Assembly: GCA_025738555.1 (NCBI GenBank)
Contig: JAOVFP010000015.1
Location: forward strand, 1,116,001-1,180,000
Length of the DNA stretch: 64,000 nt
Reading direction: 5' to 3'
Source of the DNA: Cyathus striatus
Lineage: Eukaryota > Basidiomycota > Agaricomycetes > Agaricales > Nidulariaceae
Shown: in pieces, positions 24,238 to 35,110 of the stretch
Numbering within the stretch: position 1 is the stretch's first letter
How the letters are laid out: each line of letters begins with the position of its first letter
Program-made: the position numbers and the translations under genes
The notes under the pieces: model-generated
Databases searched by the model: none
The model's input: the letters and a program-made list of their open reading frames with translations, nothing else
Told to the model about the DNA's origin: nothing

Positions 24238-26690
24238 ATGGTCCCCAAACCTGTTGTGCTCATGGTAAAGATCAATGGCCATCTGGCTCAAGCATTAATT
24301 GACTCAGGATCCTTGGGTGATTTCATGTCGACAACACTAGCCACCCAGCTGAAATTGAAGCTTGATAAGTTGTCAAAACTAGTAGGTTTTCAACTGGCAG
24401 TCCAGGGTTCTCGCTCTGTAATAAATGCAAGTACCACTGTCAAGTTTAGCTACAATACTATCAATGAGACTCATACCTTTGACATCGTTAACATAACTAA
24501 CTATGATGTGATTCTCGGCACTCCATGGCTCTACCAACACCAGGTATAGGTTGGTTTGAACCCTACTCACATACTGATAGGAAGCAAGAATGCACTCCCC
24601 ATCCAAGGAATAGCCACAACTAGTGTGGTCTCAAGAAATATAGAGCCATGCAATGAGGATAGAATAATGGCAGCACAAAGAGAGTTGACCGAGTATGCCG
24701 AACCTCTTTGTAAAGATGTTGAGGAGACCAGTCTCCTGCTGTTTCATGCCATAAATCACACTATCCCTTTGATCAATGAGGATAAAATCTATCCTTGGAG
24801 ACCATCACACTGCCCCAAAGCATTCAAAGACTAGTGGCGAGAAAAACAGGATGCATATTTGAGGACTGGGCATTGGAAGATCACCACAGCTTGCAACACA
24901 GTCTCTATGCTACTAATCCCCAAGCCTAGGAAGAACAGCGAACCACCTGAATTGCAAACAGTATTTGATCTGCGTGAACGTAACAAGAATACACACAAAA
25001 TGTCATCACCCTTGCTGGACCCAGAAAGCATTTTCTGATGAGTTGCTACAGAGGGTGAGTTTGTAACACTACTTGACCTCAAAGGAGCATTTGAACAGAT
25101 CCGAATAATACTGGAACATGTTGAATGTTCAGCAGTAACGACCCCTGATGGCAACATGGTAAGCCTGGTCATCCAACAAGGGGACACCAATGCACCAGCG
25201 ACATGCCAAGCTCTCATGAGCCACATCTTCTCTGCCCATCTTGGTAAATTTGTATATGTATACCTTGATGATATAGTTATATTCTCAAAAACCCTGGATG
25301 AACATATCGAGCATGTTAAAACCATACTCAATATCCTGAAGACAGAACAACTATACCTCAGTAAGAAAAAACTAAATTTCCTCCCCACAGAACTAAAGCT
25401 TCTTGGGTGAATAATCAATCACAATGGGAGACAAATGGACCCTGAGAAAGTAGATTGTGTCCTTAACTGGAAAACACCAATGAATCGGGACCTTTTGTGA
25501 GGTTTCTTGGACTCAGTAGGATATCTTGCAGATGATCTCCCCCTTGTATGAGTACCAATGGGGGTTTTGAGTGCACTAGTAGGTGATGCAGTATCGTTCC
25601 ATTGGATTTATATGGAACAGTGTGCTTTCGAAGATGTGAAGCAGCTAGTACAAAAATTTAGAAACCATAGCTGCAAACCACTTGATTACTCACCTAATGC
25701 ACCACCAATTTGGCTGATCACTGACAGTTGCCTTACAGGCATAGCCAGTCTTGTAAGCCAAGGAACGAACTGGAAAACTGCAAAAATTGTGGCCTTCTAT
25801 TCTGCCAAATTGAATTCTGCTCAACAGAACTATCCAGTACATGAAATAGAAATGTTGGCTGGTGTCGAAATGATGTTACGACACCGAGATATCCTACAAG
25901 GCACTACCTTTAGGTGGGTCACAGATCATAAAGGACTAATATACTTACTCAACCAAAAAAATCTCTTAGGGTGACAGGCACACTGGATGGAGAAGATCAG
26001 CGAATTTAACTTTGCTGTAGAATATGTTCCTGGTGCCGATAATGTAGTAGCTGATGCTCTATCTCATATCTATTCACATGATGATGCTGCTACAATTAGA
26101 TCCCCCTCAGAATATACTTATTTTGACATAATAAATGAAGACACACCTGAGATTATAACCACCAGTACTCCACTTTTAGCTGGGATACAGGCCCATGTAT
26201 CCATACCTCAACCCACTAATCCAAACAACAAAGTACGATGCTCTCATTGATTAGCATCCAAATGAGAGTTGGATCACAACATTCCAATTCCTAAGTGAGA
26301 TTCATCAGCTGCCAGCATATCAGCCAAACCCCAAGAAAAACAAATTGAAAGCTCACAAGACTTTGTGAAACGAATGGTAGGCCACTTTGTTCTCAAAGGA
26401 CCACGAGAACAAAGGGAGGGCAGGAGTACAATAACAAATGAATACAATTCAGATACACCTGACCTTTCCAAAATTGAATCAACTAAACAAGAACAAATAT
26501 TAGTTTTGGATTCCGACACGAACATGTCAGAACAAGAAATGATGACAACTCTCTTAAATAACGATCACTCAGTCGATGCTGCTTCATCCACACATGGCAT
26601 CGACTTCATCAATAATATATGACACAACTACAGTGCAGACCCCACCTTCAGAGCAATTTTAGATGATCCGAAGAGCCACAAGGAGTGGTG
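24238..26690 (+). pseudogene. pol part 1: aspartic protease, reverse transcriptase, RNase H
   Basis: One reading frame carries the domains in order. A retropepsin-like domain has the catalytic ALIDSGSLGDFMS near 24,290-24,330 and DVILGTPWLYQHQ. The RT has TLLDLKGAF (first catalytic Asp) and YVYLDDIVIFSKT at 25,255-25,290. RNase H has LITDSCLTGIASLVSQG, HEIEMLAGVE and WVTDHKGLIYLL; the tail is FAVEYVPGADNVVADALS. The frame is broken by TAG at 24,547 and 24,832 and by TGA at 25,036, 25,039, 25,408, 25,498, 25,549, 25,972, 26,248 and later. Several TGAs fall where related elements have arginine (for example before QAHWMEK), consistent with CGA to TGA mutation. The frame ends where the foldback element is inserted after SHKEW. 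Confidence 0.9.
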
Positions 26691-26796
26691 TTAGCCAGAA
26701 TGATCATAAAAGTGTAGTGTTTTATGATTGCGGCAATCATCTATCTCATGATTGCCTGTTTCTAATGTAACTACTATATGCCTATTACAATTATAA

Positions 26797-27570
26797 ATGG
26801 TGATCATATGCAATCATTCGTTAGTTTGAAGTGTATATTACTATTGTAGACCTATTATAAATGGTGATCATATGCAATCATTGGTTAATTTGTAGTGTAT
26901 ATTACTATTGTAGGCCTATTATAAATGGTGATCATATGCAATCATTGGTTAATTTGAAGTGTATATTACTATTGTAGGCTAATTAAATGGTGATCATATA
27001 CAATCATTGATTAATTTGAAGTGTATATTGCTATTGTAGGCTATTATATATGGTGATCATATGCAATCATTGGTTAATTTGAAGTGTATATTGCTATTGT
27101 ATGCCTATTATAAATGGTGATCATATGCAATCATTGGTTAACTTGAAGTGTATATTACTACTATAGACTTGTTATAAACAGTGATCATATGCAATCATTG
27201 GTTAATTTGAAGTGTATATTACTATTGTAGGCCTATTATAAATGGTGATCATATGCAATCATTGGTTAACTTGAAGTGTATATTACTACTATAGACCTAT
27301 TATAAATGGTGATCATATGCAATCATTGGTTAATTTGAAGTGTATATTGCTATTGTAGGCCTATTATAAATGGTGATCATATGCAATCATTGGTTAACTT
27401 GAAGTGTATATTACTATTATAGACCTATTATAAATGGTGATCATATGCAATCATTGGTTAATATGAAGTGTATATTACTATTGTAGGCCTATTATAAATG
27501 GTGATCATATGCAATCATTGGTTAGTTTGAAGTGTATATTACTACTGTAGGCCTATTATAAATGGTGATT
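26797..27570 (+). repeat. 64-bp tandem repeats, left arm
   Basis: About 12 units of a 64-bp sequence (ggtgatcatatgcaatcatt, ggttaatttgaagtgtatat, tactattgtaggcctattat, aaat). Units differ by a few bases. The mirror array is at 30,074-30,850. Confidence 0.9.
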
Positions 27571-28130
27571 TGTCACGTCATTCCTGCGCTCCACATACTT
27601 CCCGCGCACTACATTTGTCACACGTCCACACGCGTCACATTTGTCACATCATTCCCGCGCTTCACATATTTCCCGCGCATCACACTCGTCACATTTGTCA
27701 CATCATTCCCGCGCTCCACATATTTCCCGCGCATTACGTTTGTCACGCATCCACGCGCGTCACGTTTGTCACATCATTCCCGCGCTCCACATATTTCCCG
27801 CGCATTACATTTGTCACATCATTCAAGTGCTCCATATATTTCTTGCGCATCACACGCGTCACACTTGTCACATCATTCCCGCGCTCCACATATTTCCCGC
27901 GCATTACATTTGTCACGCATCCGCGCGCGTCACATTTGTCACATCATTCACGCGCTCCATATATTTCCCGCGCATCACACGCGTCACATTTGTCACATCA
28001 TTCCCGCGCTCCACATATTTCCCGCGCATTACATTTGTCACGCATCCGCGCGCGTCACATTTGTCACATCATTCCCGCGCTTCACATATTTCCCGCGCAT
28101 CACACTCGTCACATTTGTCACGCTTTAGTG
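27571..28130 (+). repeat. GC-rich tandem repeats, left arm (spurious long ORFs)
   Basis: Variants of cacatttgtcacatcattcc, cgcgctccacatatttcccg and cgcattacatttgtcacgca alternate over 560 bp. All three plus-strand frames are open across it (178-222 codons), giving histidine/isoleucine/serine-rich peptides; these are by-products of the repeat, not genes. The right arm (29,515-30,081, minus strand) encodes the same peptides in all three frames, so the arms are essentially identical here. Confidence 0.9.
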
Positions 28131-29208
28131 CGTTTTTTGGAAGGGCGTCACATATGTCACATGTGTCACATTTATAAGGAGTGTCATACATTTCAAGCAC
28201 ATCATGCTTGCATGTGTGTCATGATTGTAACATGTTGATGGGATTCCAGCAAGTCTATAATAAAAATGTTTGTATACTTTTCACAGATCCTGTCAATAAC
28301 AATACTGCACATGACTATGGAGAAGTAACAGTAAGTTGTTTTAGGCAAGAGAGAAAAAAAGGCAAAGAGGCCTTCAGTGAATACTAAACTAAAGAATAGA
28401 AAAGCAATTAAGTAATGGCCACAGCACAAGAAAGTGTAGAGAAGTACAGGAGGTGGTTTTCATATGTAAGAATGCATACTGATACTAAAAGAGCAAAATC
28501 ACATGTCAGAGAATTGAAACACATATGACAGTATAGAAGTGTCATGTAATCATATAGAGTAAGCATGTATGTAACTCTATGATGTGTTTTGAAGATATAA
28601 GAATAACCAATAGTTGATACAAGAATTATGACTATCTAACGACTGATACATGTGAATTTGATGTAATGTGAAATTACATATTCACCACTCTTTCACATTT
28701 GTCATACATATGTAGATCTTTTATAACCTCATCATCTCTCATATCCAGACAAACCATTATAGTTTCTACTATGTCATTTCATTACATCTCTAGACCTGAT
28801 TAAAAACTTCTCATACCATCTCATTTTCAAATATCTCATGCTCTGTCAATAGTGGTAAGACTCCAGCTACATAAACACTCTACATCTTTCATTCTAGTTT
28901 CTTATTACTACCACAATTCCACAACATTCCAATTGTCATTTTCCATATTAAGTCTTCCAATTCTACAAGTACATATTGTTTCATCTGTATTTGTAATTCA
29001 CTCTGTACCATTAGATACTTACTCCACTTTCATGGTAATTTCAATAGTTGTAGAGACAGATAAATCTCATGATTGGAAAGTGTGACATTTGCAAAAAGTT
29101 GCAAAGTGCTTGACAAACACAACACACATGAAAAACATATCATGCATCTCAAAAACATGACATATGTGATGGTCATGCAAAATGTGACAAATGTGACATG
29201 TGACGCGC
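28131..29208. other. Unique core of the foldback element
   Basis: About 1.1 kb of AT-rich, non-inverted sequence. The ORFs (68 codons at 28,181, 77 codons at 28,852, 75 codons minus at 28,202) show no known motif. No transposase recognised. Confidence 0.5.
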
Positions 29209-29221
29209 TTCCAAAGCATGA

Positions 29222-29527
29222 CAAACGCATTAAAGCGTGACAAACGCGTTAAAGCGTGACAAACGCGTTAAAGCGTGACAAACGCGTTAAAGCGTGACAA
29301 ACGCGTTAAAGCGTGACAAACGCGTTAAAGCGTGACAAACGCGTTAAAGCGTGACAAACGCGTTAAAGCGTGACAAACGCGTTAAAGCGTGACAAACGCG
29401 TTAAAGCGTGACAAACGCGTTAAAGCGTGACAAACGCGTTAAAGCGTGACAAACGCGTTAAAGCGTGACAAACGCGTTAAAGCGTGACAAACGCGTTAAA
29501 GCGTGACAAACGCGTTAAAGCGTGACA
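29222..29527 (+). repeat. 19-bp tandem array, right arm only
   Basis: About 16 near-perfect copies of CGCGTTAAAGCGTGACAAA. The corresponding place in the left arm (28,115-28,135) has a single diverged unit (gctttagtgcgttttttgg), so the array has expanded on one side only. Each unit junction contains AACGCGTT, with the palindrome ACGCGT. Confidence 0.95.
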
Positions 29528-30850
29528 AATGTGACGAGTGTGATGCGCGGGAAATATGTGAAGCGCGGGAATGATGTGACAAATGTGACGCGCGCGGATG
29601 CGTGACAAATGTAATGCGCGGGAAATATGTGGAGCGCGGGAATGATGTGACAAATGTGACGCGTGTGATGCGCGGGAAATATATGGAGCGCGTGAATGAT
29701 GTGACAAATGTGACGCGCGCGGATGCGTGACAAATGTAATGCGCGGGAAATATGTGGAGCGCGGGAATGATGTGACAAGTGTGACGCGTGTGATGCGCAA
29801 GAAATATATGGAGCACTTGAATGATGTGACAAATGTAATGCGCGGGAAATATGTGGAGCGCGGGAATGATGTGACAAACGTGACGCGCGTGGATGCGTGA
29901 CAAACGTAATGCGCGGGAAATATGTGGAGCGCGGGAATGATGTGACAAATGTGACGAGTGTGATGCGCGGGAAATATGTGAAGCGCGGGAATGATGTGAC
30001 AAATGTGACGCGTGTGGACGTGTGACAAATGTAGTGCGCGGGAAGTATGTGGAGCGCAGGAATGACGTGACAAATCACCATTTATAATAGGCCTACAGTA
30101 GTAATATACACTTCAAACTAACCAATGATTGCATATGATCACCATTTATAATAGGCCTACAATAGTAATATACACTTCATATTAACCAATGATTGCATAT
30201 GATCACCATTTATAATAGGTCTATAATAGTAATATACACTTCAAGTTAACCAATGATTGCATATGATCACCATTTATAATAGGCCTACAATAGCAATATA
30301 CACTTCAAATTAACCAATGATTGCATATGATCACCATTTATAATAGGTCTATAGTAGTAATATACACTTCAAGTTAACCAATGATTGCATATGATCACCA
30401 TTTATAATAGGCCTACAATAGTAATATACACTTCAAATTAACCAATGATTGCATATGATCACTGTTTATAACAAGTCTATAGTAGTAATATACACTTCAA
30501 GTTAACCAATGATTGCATATGATCACCATTTATAATAGGCATACAATAGCAATATACACTTCAAATTAACCAATGATTGCATATGATCACCATATATAAT
30601 AGCCTACAATAGCAATATACACTTCAAATTAATCAATGATTGTATATGATCACCATTTAATTAGCCTACAATAGTAATATACACTTCAAATTAACCAATG
30701 ATTGCATATGATCACCATTTATAATAGGCCTACAATAGTAATATACACTACAAATTAACCAATGATTGCATATGATCACCATTTATAATAGGTCTACAAT
30801 AGTAATATACACTTCAAACTAACGAATGATTGCATATGATCACCATTTAT
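29528..30850 (-). repeat. Right-arm repeats of the foldback element
   Basis: Inverted counterpart of the two left-arm arrays: the GC-rich units at 29,528-30,072 and about 12 copies of the 64-bp unit at 30,074-30,850. The order and the sequence variants (for example the single unit with actgtttataacaagtc) mirror the left arm, so both arms descend from one sequence or are kept alike by gene conversion. Confidence 0.9.
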
Positions 30851-30960
30851 AATTGTAATAGGCATATAGTAGTTACATTAGAAACAGGCAATCATGAGAT
30901 AGATGATTGCCGCAATCATAAAACACTACACTTTTATGATCATTCTGGCTAACACTCATG

Positions 30961-33541
30961 CCACAAGAACTTTGAATGTACCGAAGATGGGCTGATCTAC
31001 TTGAAGGGAATTGGTTCTACCAAACTCCTTTGTATTCCTCAAGTCATCATTAATGGTTGCAGTTCTCAAGAAATCATTATCTCAGAAACCCACTCTTTGC
31101 TTGCTCATCTTGGAACCTCAAAGACAGTTAGTTATCTTTGTGAACATGTGTGGTGGAAGGACCTAGTGTCTGACACTCAAGCATTCTGTGATAGTTGTAA
31201 TATTTGTAGGAGGAGCAAACCTTCCAATCACAAGCCATATGGGCTTCTCAACCCTCTACCTATCCCAGTGCAACCCTGGGAATCAATTGGTGTGGATTTC
31301 ATTGGACCACTTCCAGAATCCAGCAATCGCAATGGCACTTTTGACTCCATAACTGTTGTTATTTGCTTACTCACTGGCATGGTCCATCTTATCCCTAGCC
31401 GGGACAATTACACCACCAAACAAGTGGCTGAATTGATGTTTGAAATGGTATATAAACACCATGGAATACCAAAAAATATCGTTAGTGATCGAGATGTACT
31501 TTTTACTAGCACATTTTGGAAGCACTTACATCAGCTATTAGGAACTAAGCTCAAGATGTTGAGTGCTTATCACCCTCAGACAGATGGAGTGACAGAGCGC
31601 ACAAATAGGACCATTACACAAATGTTGCAACAGTGTGTTAATAAAACACAAACCAACTGGGTAGCCAAACTCCCTGCTATTGAATTCACAATTAATTCTG
31701 CAAGATCTGAGAGCACCAGCTATGCTCCCTTCTTCCTTAACAGTGGCCATATGCCTCGCTCCATGATTTGGGGCCCTGCACCTAAGAATGAATATCCTTC
31801 AGTTCATAATTTTGTGCTCCAAAGAAAGTTGGTATTAATGTCTGCACATGACAGCATTATAGCTTCACGAGCCAAACAAACCTGGGATGCTAACAGGAAA
31901 TGACGTGCCGCTCCATTCGAAAACAATGATTTAGTTTATGTTTCCTCAAAAAACATCTGATTCCCCAAAGGATTGGCCAGAAAACTCATTCCGAAATATA
32001 TCGGTCCTTACAAGATTTTACACGACTTCAAGAACAAGTTGTTCCACATTGACTTACCTGCCCACTTGCGAAAAAGAGGAATTCATGATGTTTTTCATGC
32101 CTCATTACTCCAATCCCACATTCCCAATGATGATCGCCTCTTCCCTGGGCGAATGGATACACAATTGAGTATTTCGGAGGAGTCAGATGGAGAATGGGCT
32201 GTTGATTCAATTCTTAGCCATCATGGCTCAAAAGAGAATTCAACATTTGAAGTAAAATGGAAGGCAGGTGATATAACTTGGATCCCTTACTATCAGATTT
32301 CTCATCTAGATGCTCTTCAAGAATATCTTGATTTACTCAATGTATCACATATCAGAAAGTTGCCATCTGGAACTGGGAAACCACCTCAAGATGACGAGCA
32401 AATTTTCATCAATGAAAATGATACATTTATGGCATATTTGGAGCTGGTGTCATATAAAACCCCCTCTCCTGGTCCTTGTTTCTTCATCCCCCAGTTGTTA
32501 ATCTTCTATTACTTTATCATCTTATTCCACTTAACTGCTATTATGGAACAGCAATTTTGACACCACATTATTCATCCTTATATTCGATCCCTATCCCCCT
32601 TCCTCATTAGGATCTGCAATCCAGACGATCCAAATTCTCCTCACTTGCATCACAATGTCCAGCAAATTGTCAGTTACATTGACTTTGACAGGAGGGTTAG
32701 GAATCATATCTCCCCTGGAGCTGAACCAGACAGGTACACCGAATTTGCCAGGCTGTTCAACGATGGAGAAGATACCCTGGCCAGATTCTGCATATACGAC
32801 CTGACGACTCAAAGTTATGATATTCCTCCCAACCGAGTTTATCACAATTTTTTCCTCGCTTGGAGACGCATATTGCGCAACCCTCATTCTCACCAAGAGC
32901 CTTTATTCCATCATCCTCCTGTTCGTGACGAGATCACCAGCCTCTTGTCTGAGTGTCCCCAACAGGCTAGAGTTATGTGACTGGCCCTTAACACTGCAGA
33001 AACGGCGGAACATTGGGAAGGATTCCTCCGTCGAATGGCTAGCACCACAGGACCTCCTTGACATCACGTCCATTTCACTGGTCCTCGTGCCTTTCAAAGG
33101 AGAACTCGAAACGAACCTTGTCGTGAACCCCCTCCTCGATATGAACTCTGGAACTCCATAACCAACTGGCATCCTGCTCTCTTCAAGACCCATTTTGCTC
33201 CTATCCCTGATCACGATTCCGAAATGGGTGATATCACGGAGCAGCCATTGGCTCAATCCACCGACGAACAACTGCACCCTGGCCCAGTAACCATGCAGGT
33301 TACTATTAACGAAACTGTTTGTTTAACCAACCCCAATATCAACCAGGAACTTGAGGAAAGTGATGCCTTACCTGTCGACGAAAGATTCGAAGGAGATGAC
33401 AAAGCCGGTGCTGGTGGGGAGGACGACCTGATTGATCCTGTCATTATCGAAGAAACTGAGGAAACAGAACTTGGAGTCGATGACCTCAGCGCTATCATGG
33501 AGTCGGTCAAGGACTCTATGGTTATAGCCAGTGAAGATTAG
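30961..33541 (+). pseudogene. pol part 2: integrase, GPY, chromodomain and C-terminal extension
   Basis: This continues the pol frame after the foldback. The HHCC zinc-binding region (HSLLAHLG, then CDSCNICRR) lies near 31,090-31,215. The integrase core has its acidic triad in GVDFIGPLP, VSDRDVLF and VTERTNRT (about 31,295, 31,490, 31,600). The GPY motif is PKYIGPYKIL near 31,995. A chromodomain, EWAVDSILSHH to WIPYYQISHL, lies near 32,190-32,310. The same frame continues about 330 codons further (LHHNVQQIVSYIDFDRRVRN, later EEDVV-less acidic tail ending IASED) to TAG at 33,539. Internal stops at 31,901, 31,958, 32,558, 32,978 and 33,059 are all TGA. Chromodomains target integration to heterochromatin. 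The extra C-terminal region is unusual and of unknown role. Confidence 0.9.
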
Positions 33542-33560
33542 TGATTCTCTTTGAATCACT

Positions 33561-33570
33561 GGAGGGCGGG
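33561..33570 (+). other. Polypurine tract
   Basis: GGAGGGCGGG directly precedes the 3' LTR, the expected place for the plus-strand primer of reverse transcription. It carries one pyrimidine. Confidence 0.7.
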
Positions 33571-33973
33571 TGTAACAACTCCAGTCTCCTCGTAGGACTC
33601 AGTTCCATAATCACTTGTCAATATGTGTATTTGTTTCCTCTGCCTCTGTACAGCATTATCGACCTATGCTTTCCTCTTATTTCTCTCTCTCAATTCCTTC
33701 TCTATCCTCGCTACTGAGGATTGTATTAACTTTGTATCATCCCTCCTGCTACATTGAGTAGCTATGACTCAGGCTGACTTACTTTGATTTGTGTACATTA
33801 CTGTAGCTATTACAGCTACATTACTGATATCTCTTATTTAGGAATCCCTATGTACTAGTAGTATATAAGTTGTCGAGTAGCCATGTAATTCTACAGTGAA
33901 TTATAATACCATTTAACCCGGTGATTCCTCTGTGTGCCAAAACTCTCAACAACAACAAACGACTTTTGTCACA
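33571..33973 (+). repeat. 3' LTR
   Basis: 403 bp, TGTAACAACTCC to GACTTTTGTCACA, followed by TTAAT, the target duplication. See the 5' LTR for the comparison. Confidence 0.95.
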
Positions 33974-34888
33974 TTAATCCATCAGCTTATTATTCATGTG
34001 GATTCCAGGTAGTATTGCATACAACACAGTAATCACAGGCGGAACTTGTTCTCTTCTATACCTTTGTCAAGGTGAGTACTATTCTTTGATGTTTAGCAGA
34101 GAATTATTTTTTGCTCACTCCTTTCATTCAGCAATTCTTTGTTACCGGCTTTCTGCACTATATAACAACAGTAAACAGTTTGTTTGCACAATATCTTTAA
34201 TGTTTCTTCTAGAAATATTAGGAACTATCTCCCTTGTGGCATTTAGACTTAAGAATTCCTATGGTGTGTTTGAATTGCATTGTTGGGTCTCAGTTTGTGA
34301 CTAGTGGTGATTAATGATTATTAAAGAATTGTATGGAACCACTGTGTGCATGCCAGTGCATGGTAGCATTGCTAGTAATTATGCGGAGTCAGCTTTTTGG
34401 ACAACCGTAATTGTCTTCGAGACAATAATATTATCCCTCACCCTTTGGAAATTCATATTTGATATTAGGCTTACACCCGCACTGGGAAGAGTGTCCCTTG
34501 GCAGGCTCATTGTTTGGGATAATATACTGTACTACAGTGCGTAAGTTGTTTTATATTATATCTCTCTCTTTACGCAAGCATGAATTACTTTTCTTGTAGG
34601 GTGTTCATATTATATCTTTCAGTTGGGGTTACAGGATGGTTGTTCAGGATCGTAATTCATTCATTGACTTAGTTTAAGATGCATAACACTCACTAGTATC
34701 TGTCACAGAGGTTGAATTCCATAATATCTTCCTGTTTTGTGCTGGCGTTTTTAACAGCAGTCAGATGTCATCTTATCTTACATCTTTCAGAGGTACACGA
34801 GCGAGATATCAATGGCCATCACAATGTATGGACTTCAGACATCCAAGTCTCCCCATTTACAACTTACAATCATAATCGTACTGCATAA
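33974..34888 (+). pseudogene. DUF6533-like membrane protein, copy 2, 3' part
   Basis: This resumes the gene interrupted at 18,536. ORF 33,996-34,304 gives a hydrophobic segment, then CYRLSALYNNSKQFVCTISL and LLEILGTISLVAF. The next exon has ESAFWTTVIVFETIILSLTL and SLGRLIVWDNILYYSA to a GTAAGT donor near 34,541. The final exon reads EVHERDINGHHNVWTSDIQV and stops at 34,886. These match copy 1 (RLSALFNNSKQF, RLILWDNAIYYSM, SDVWSSDIRVS). This half has longer open frames than copy 1, so it looks as though the retrotransposon, not gradual decay, killed the gene. Confidence 0.7.
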
Positions 34889-35110
34889 CTCCAAACAAGA
34901 AACTGGTTTATATATACATGTTAGCATTAATTTAATTCATCATTACTCTTTAGCTTGTTTGAGTATGCAGTTAGAGAAAAAATATGGTTTACACTAGATC
35001 CACTCAGTATGAGTACTAGTAATTCATAGCTGTAATCTCCATTGTAGTTAGAGAGGGGTTCTAAAGACATAGTTTACTAGGATCGGTGTTGACCATAATC
35101 GGAGCACTTT
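34889..35110. other. Spacer, nothing recognised
   Basis: Short AT-rich sequence between the membrane-gene stop and the next repeat region; no ORF or motif noted. Confidence 0.3.

Larger units (their letters stand above)
26691..30960. mobile_element. Foldback transposon with about 1.4-kb arms, inserted in pol
   Basis: A 4,270-bp insertion separates SHKEW from HKNFECTEDG of the host pol. Its ends are inverted copies (TTAGCCAGAATGATCATAAA / its complement). The arms continue inverted for about 1.4 kb through two kinds of tandem repeats. Removing 26,691-30,960 leaves one TG and returns the downstream integrase to the upstream reading frame, which fixes the size. The target duplication is at most two bases (TG), so the superfamily is undecided. 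No transposase ORF is present: the central 1 kb is AT-rich with only 60-80-codon ORFs. The element is thus a non-autonomous foldback. Confidence 0.9.
18532..33978 (+). mobile_element. Ty3/Gypsy chromodomain LTR retrotransposon, full-length, decayed
   Basis: The whole element runs from 18,537 to 33,973 with two 403-bp LTRs (TG...CA ends) and a TTAAT target duplication at 18,532-18,536 and 33,974-33,978. The order is LTR, gag with zinc knuckle, aspartic protease, RT, RNase H, integrase, GPY and chromodomain, C-terminal extension, polypurine tract, LTR. This order (RT before integrase) and the chromodomain mark it as a Ty3/Gypsy chromovirus of the Metaviridae. It contains a 4.27-kb foldback insertion in pol; without it the element is about 11.2 kb, long for the group. 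Coding frames are riddled with stops, nearly all TGA, so it is non-autonomous now. No standard TGG-starting primer-binding site follows the left LTR. Confidence 0.95.

Noticed and set aside
19340..26690. Reassignment of UGA as a sense codon
   Set aside because: The window is nuclear and the LTRs show the same CG to TG/CA mutations outside coding sequence, so CpG decay is the simpler explanation.
27562..30081. Long histidine/serine-rich ORFs (178-222 codons) on both strands
   Set aside because: They lie wholly in tandem repeats of the foldback arms, are open in all three frames at once and have no unique sequence. They are composition artefacts.
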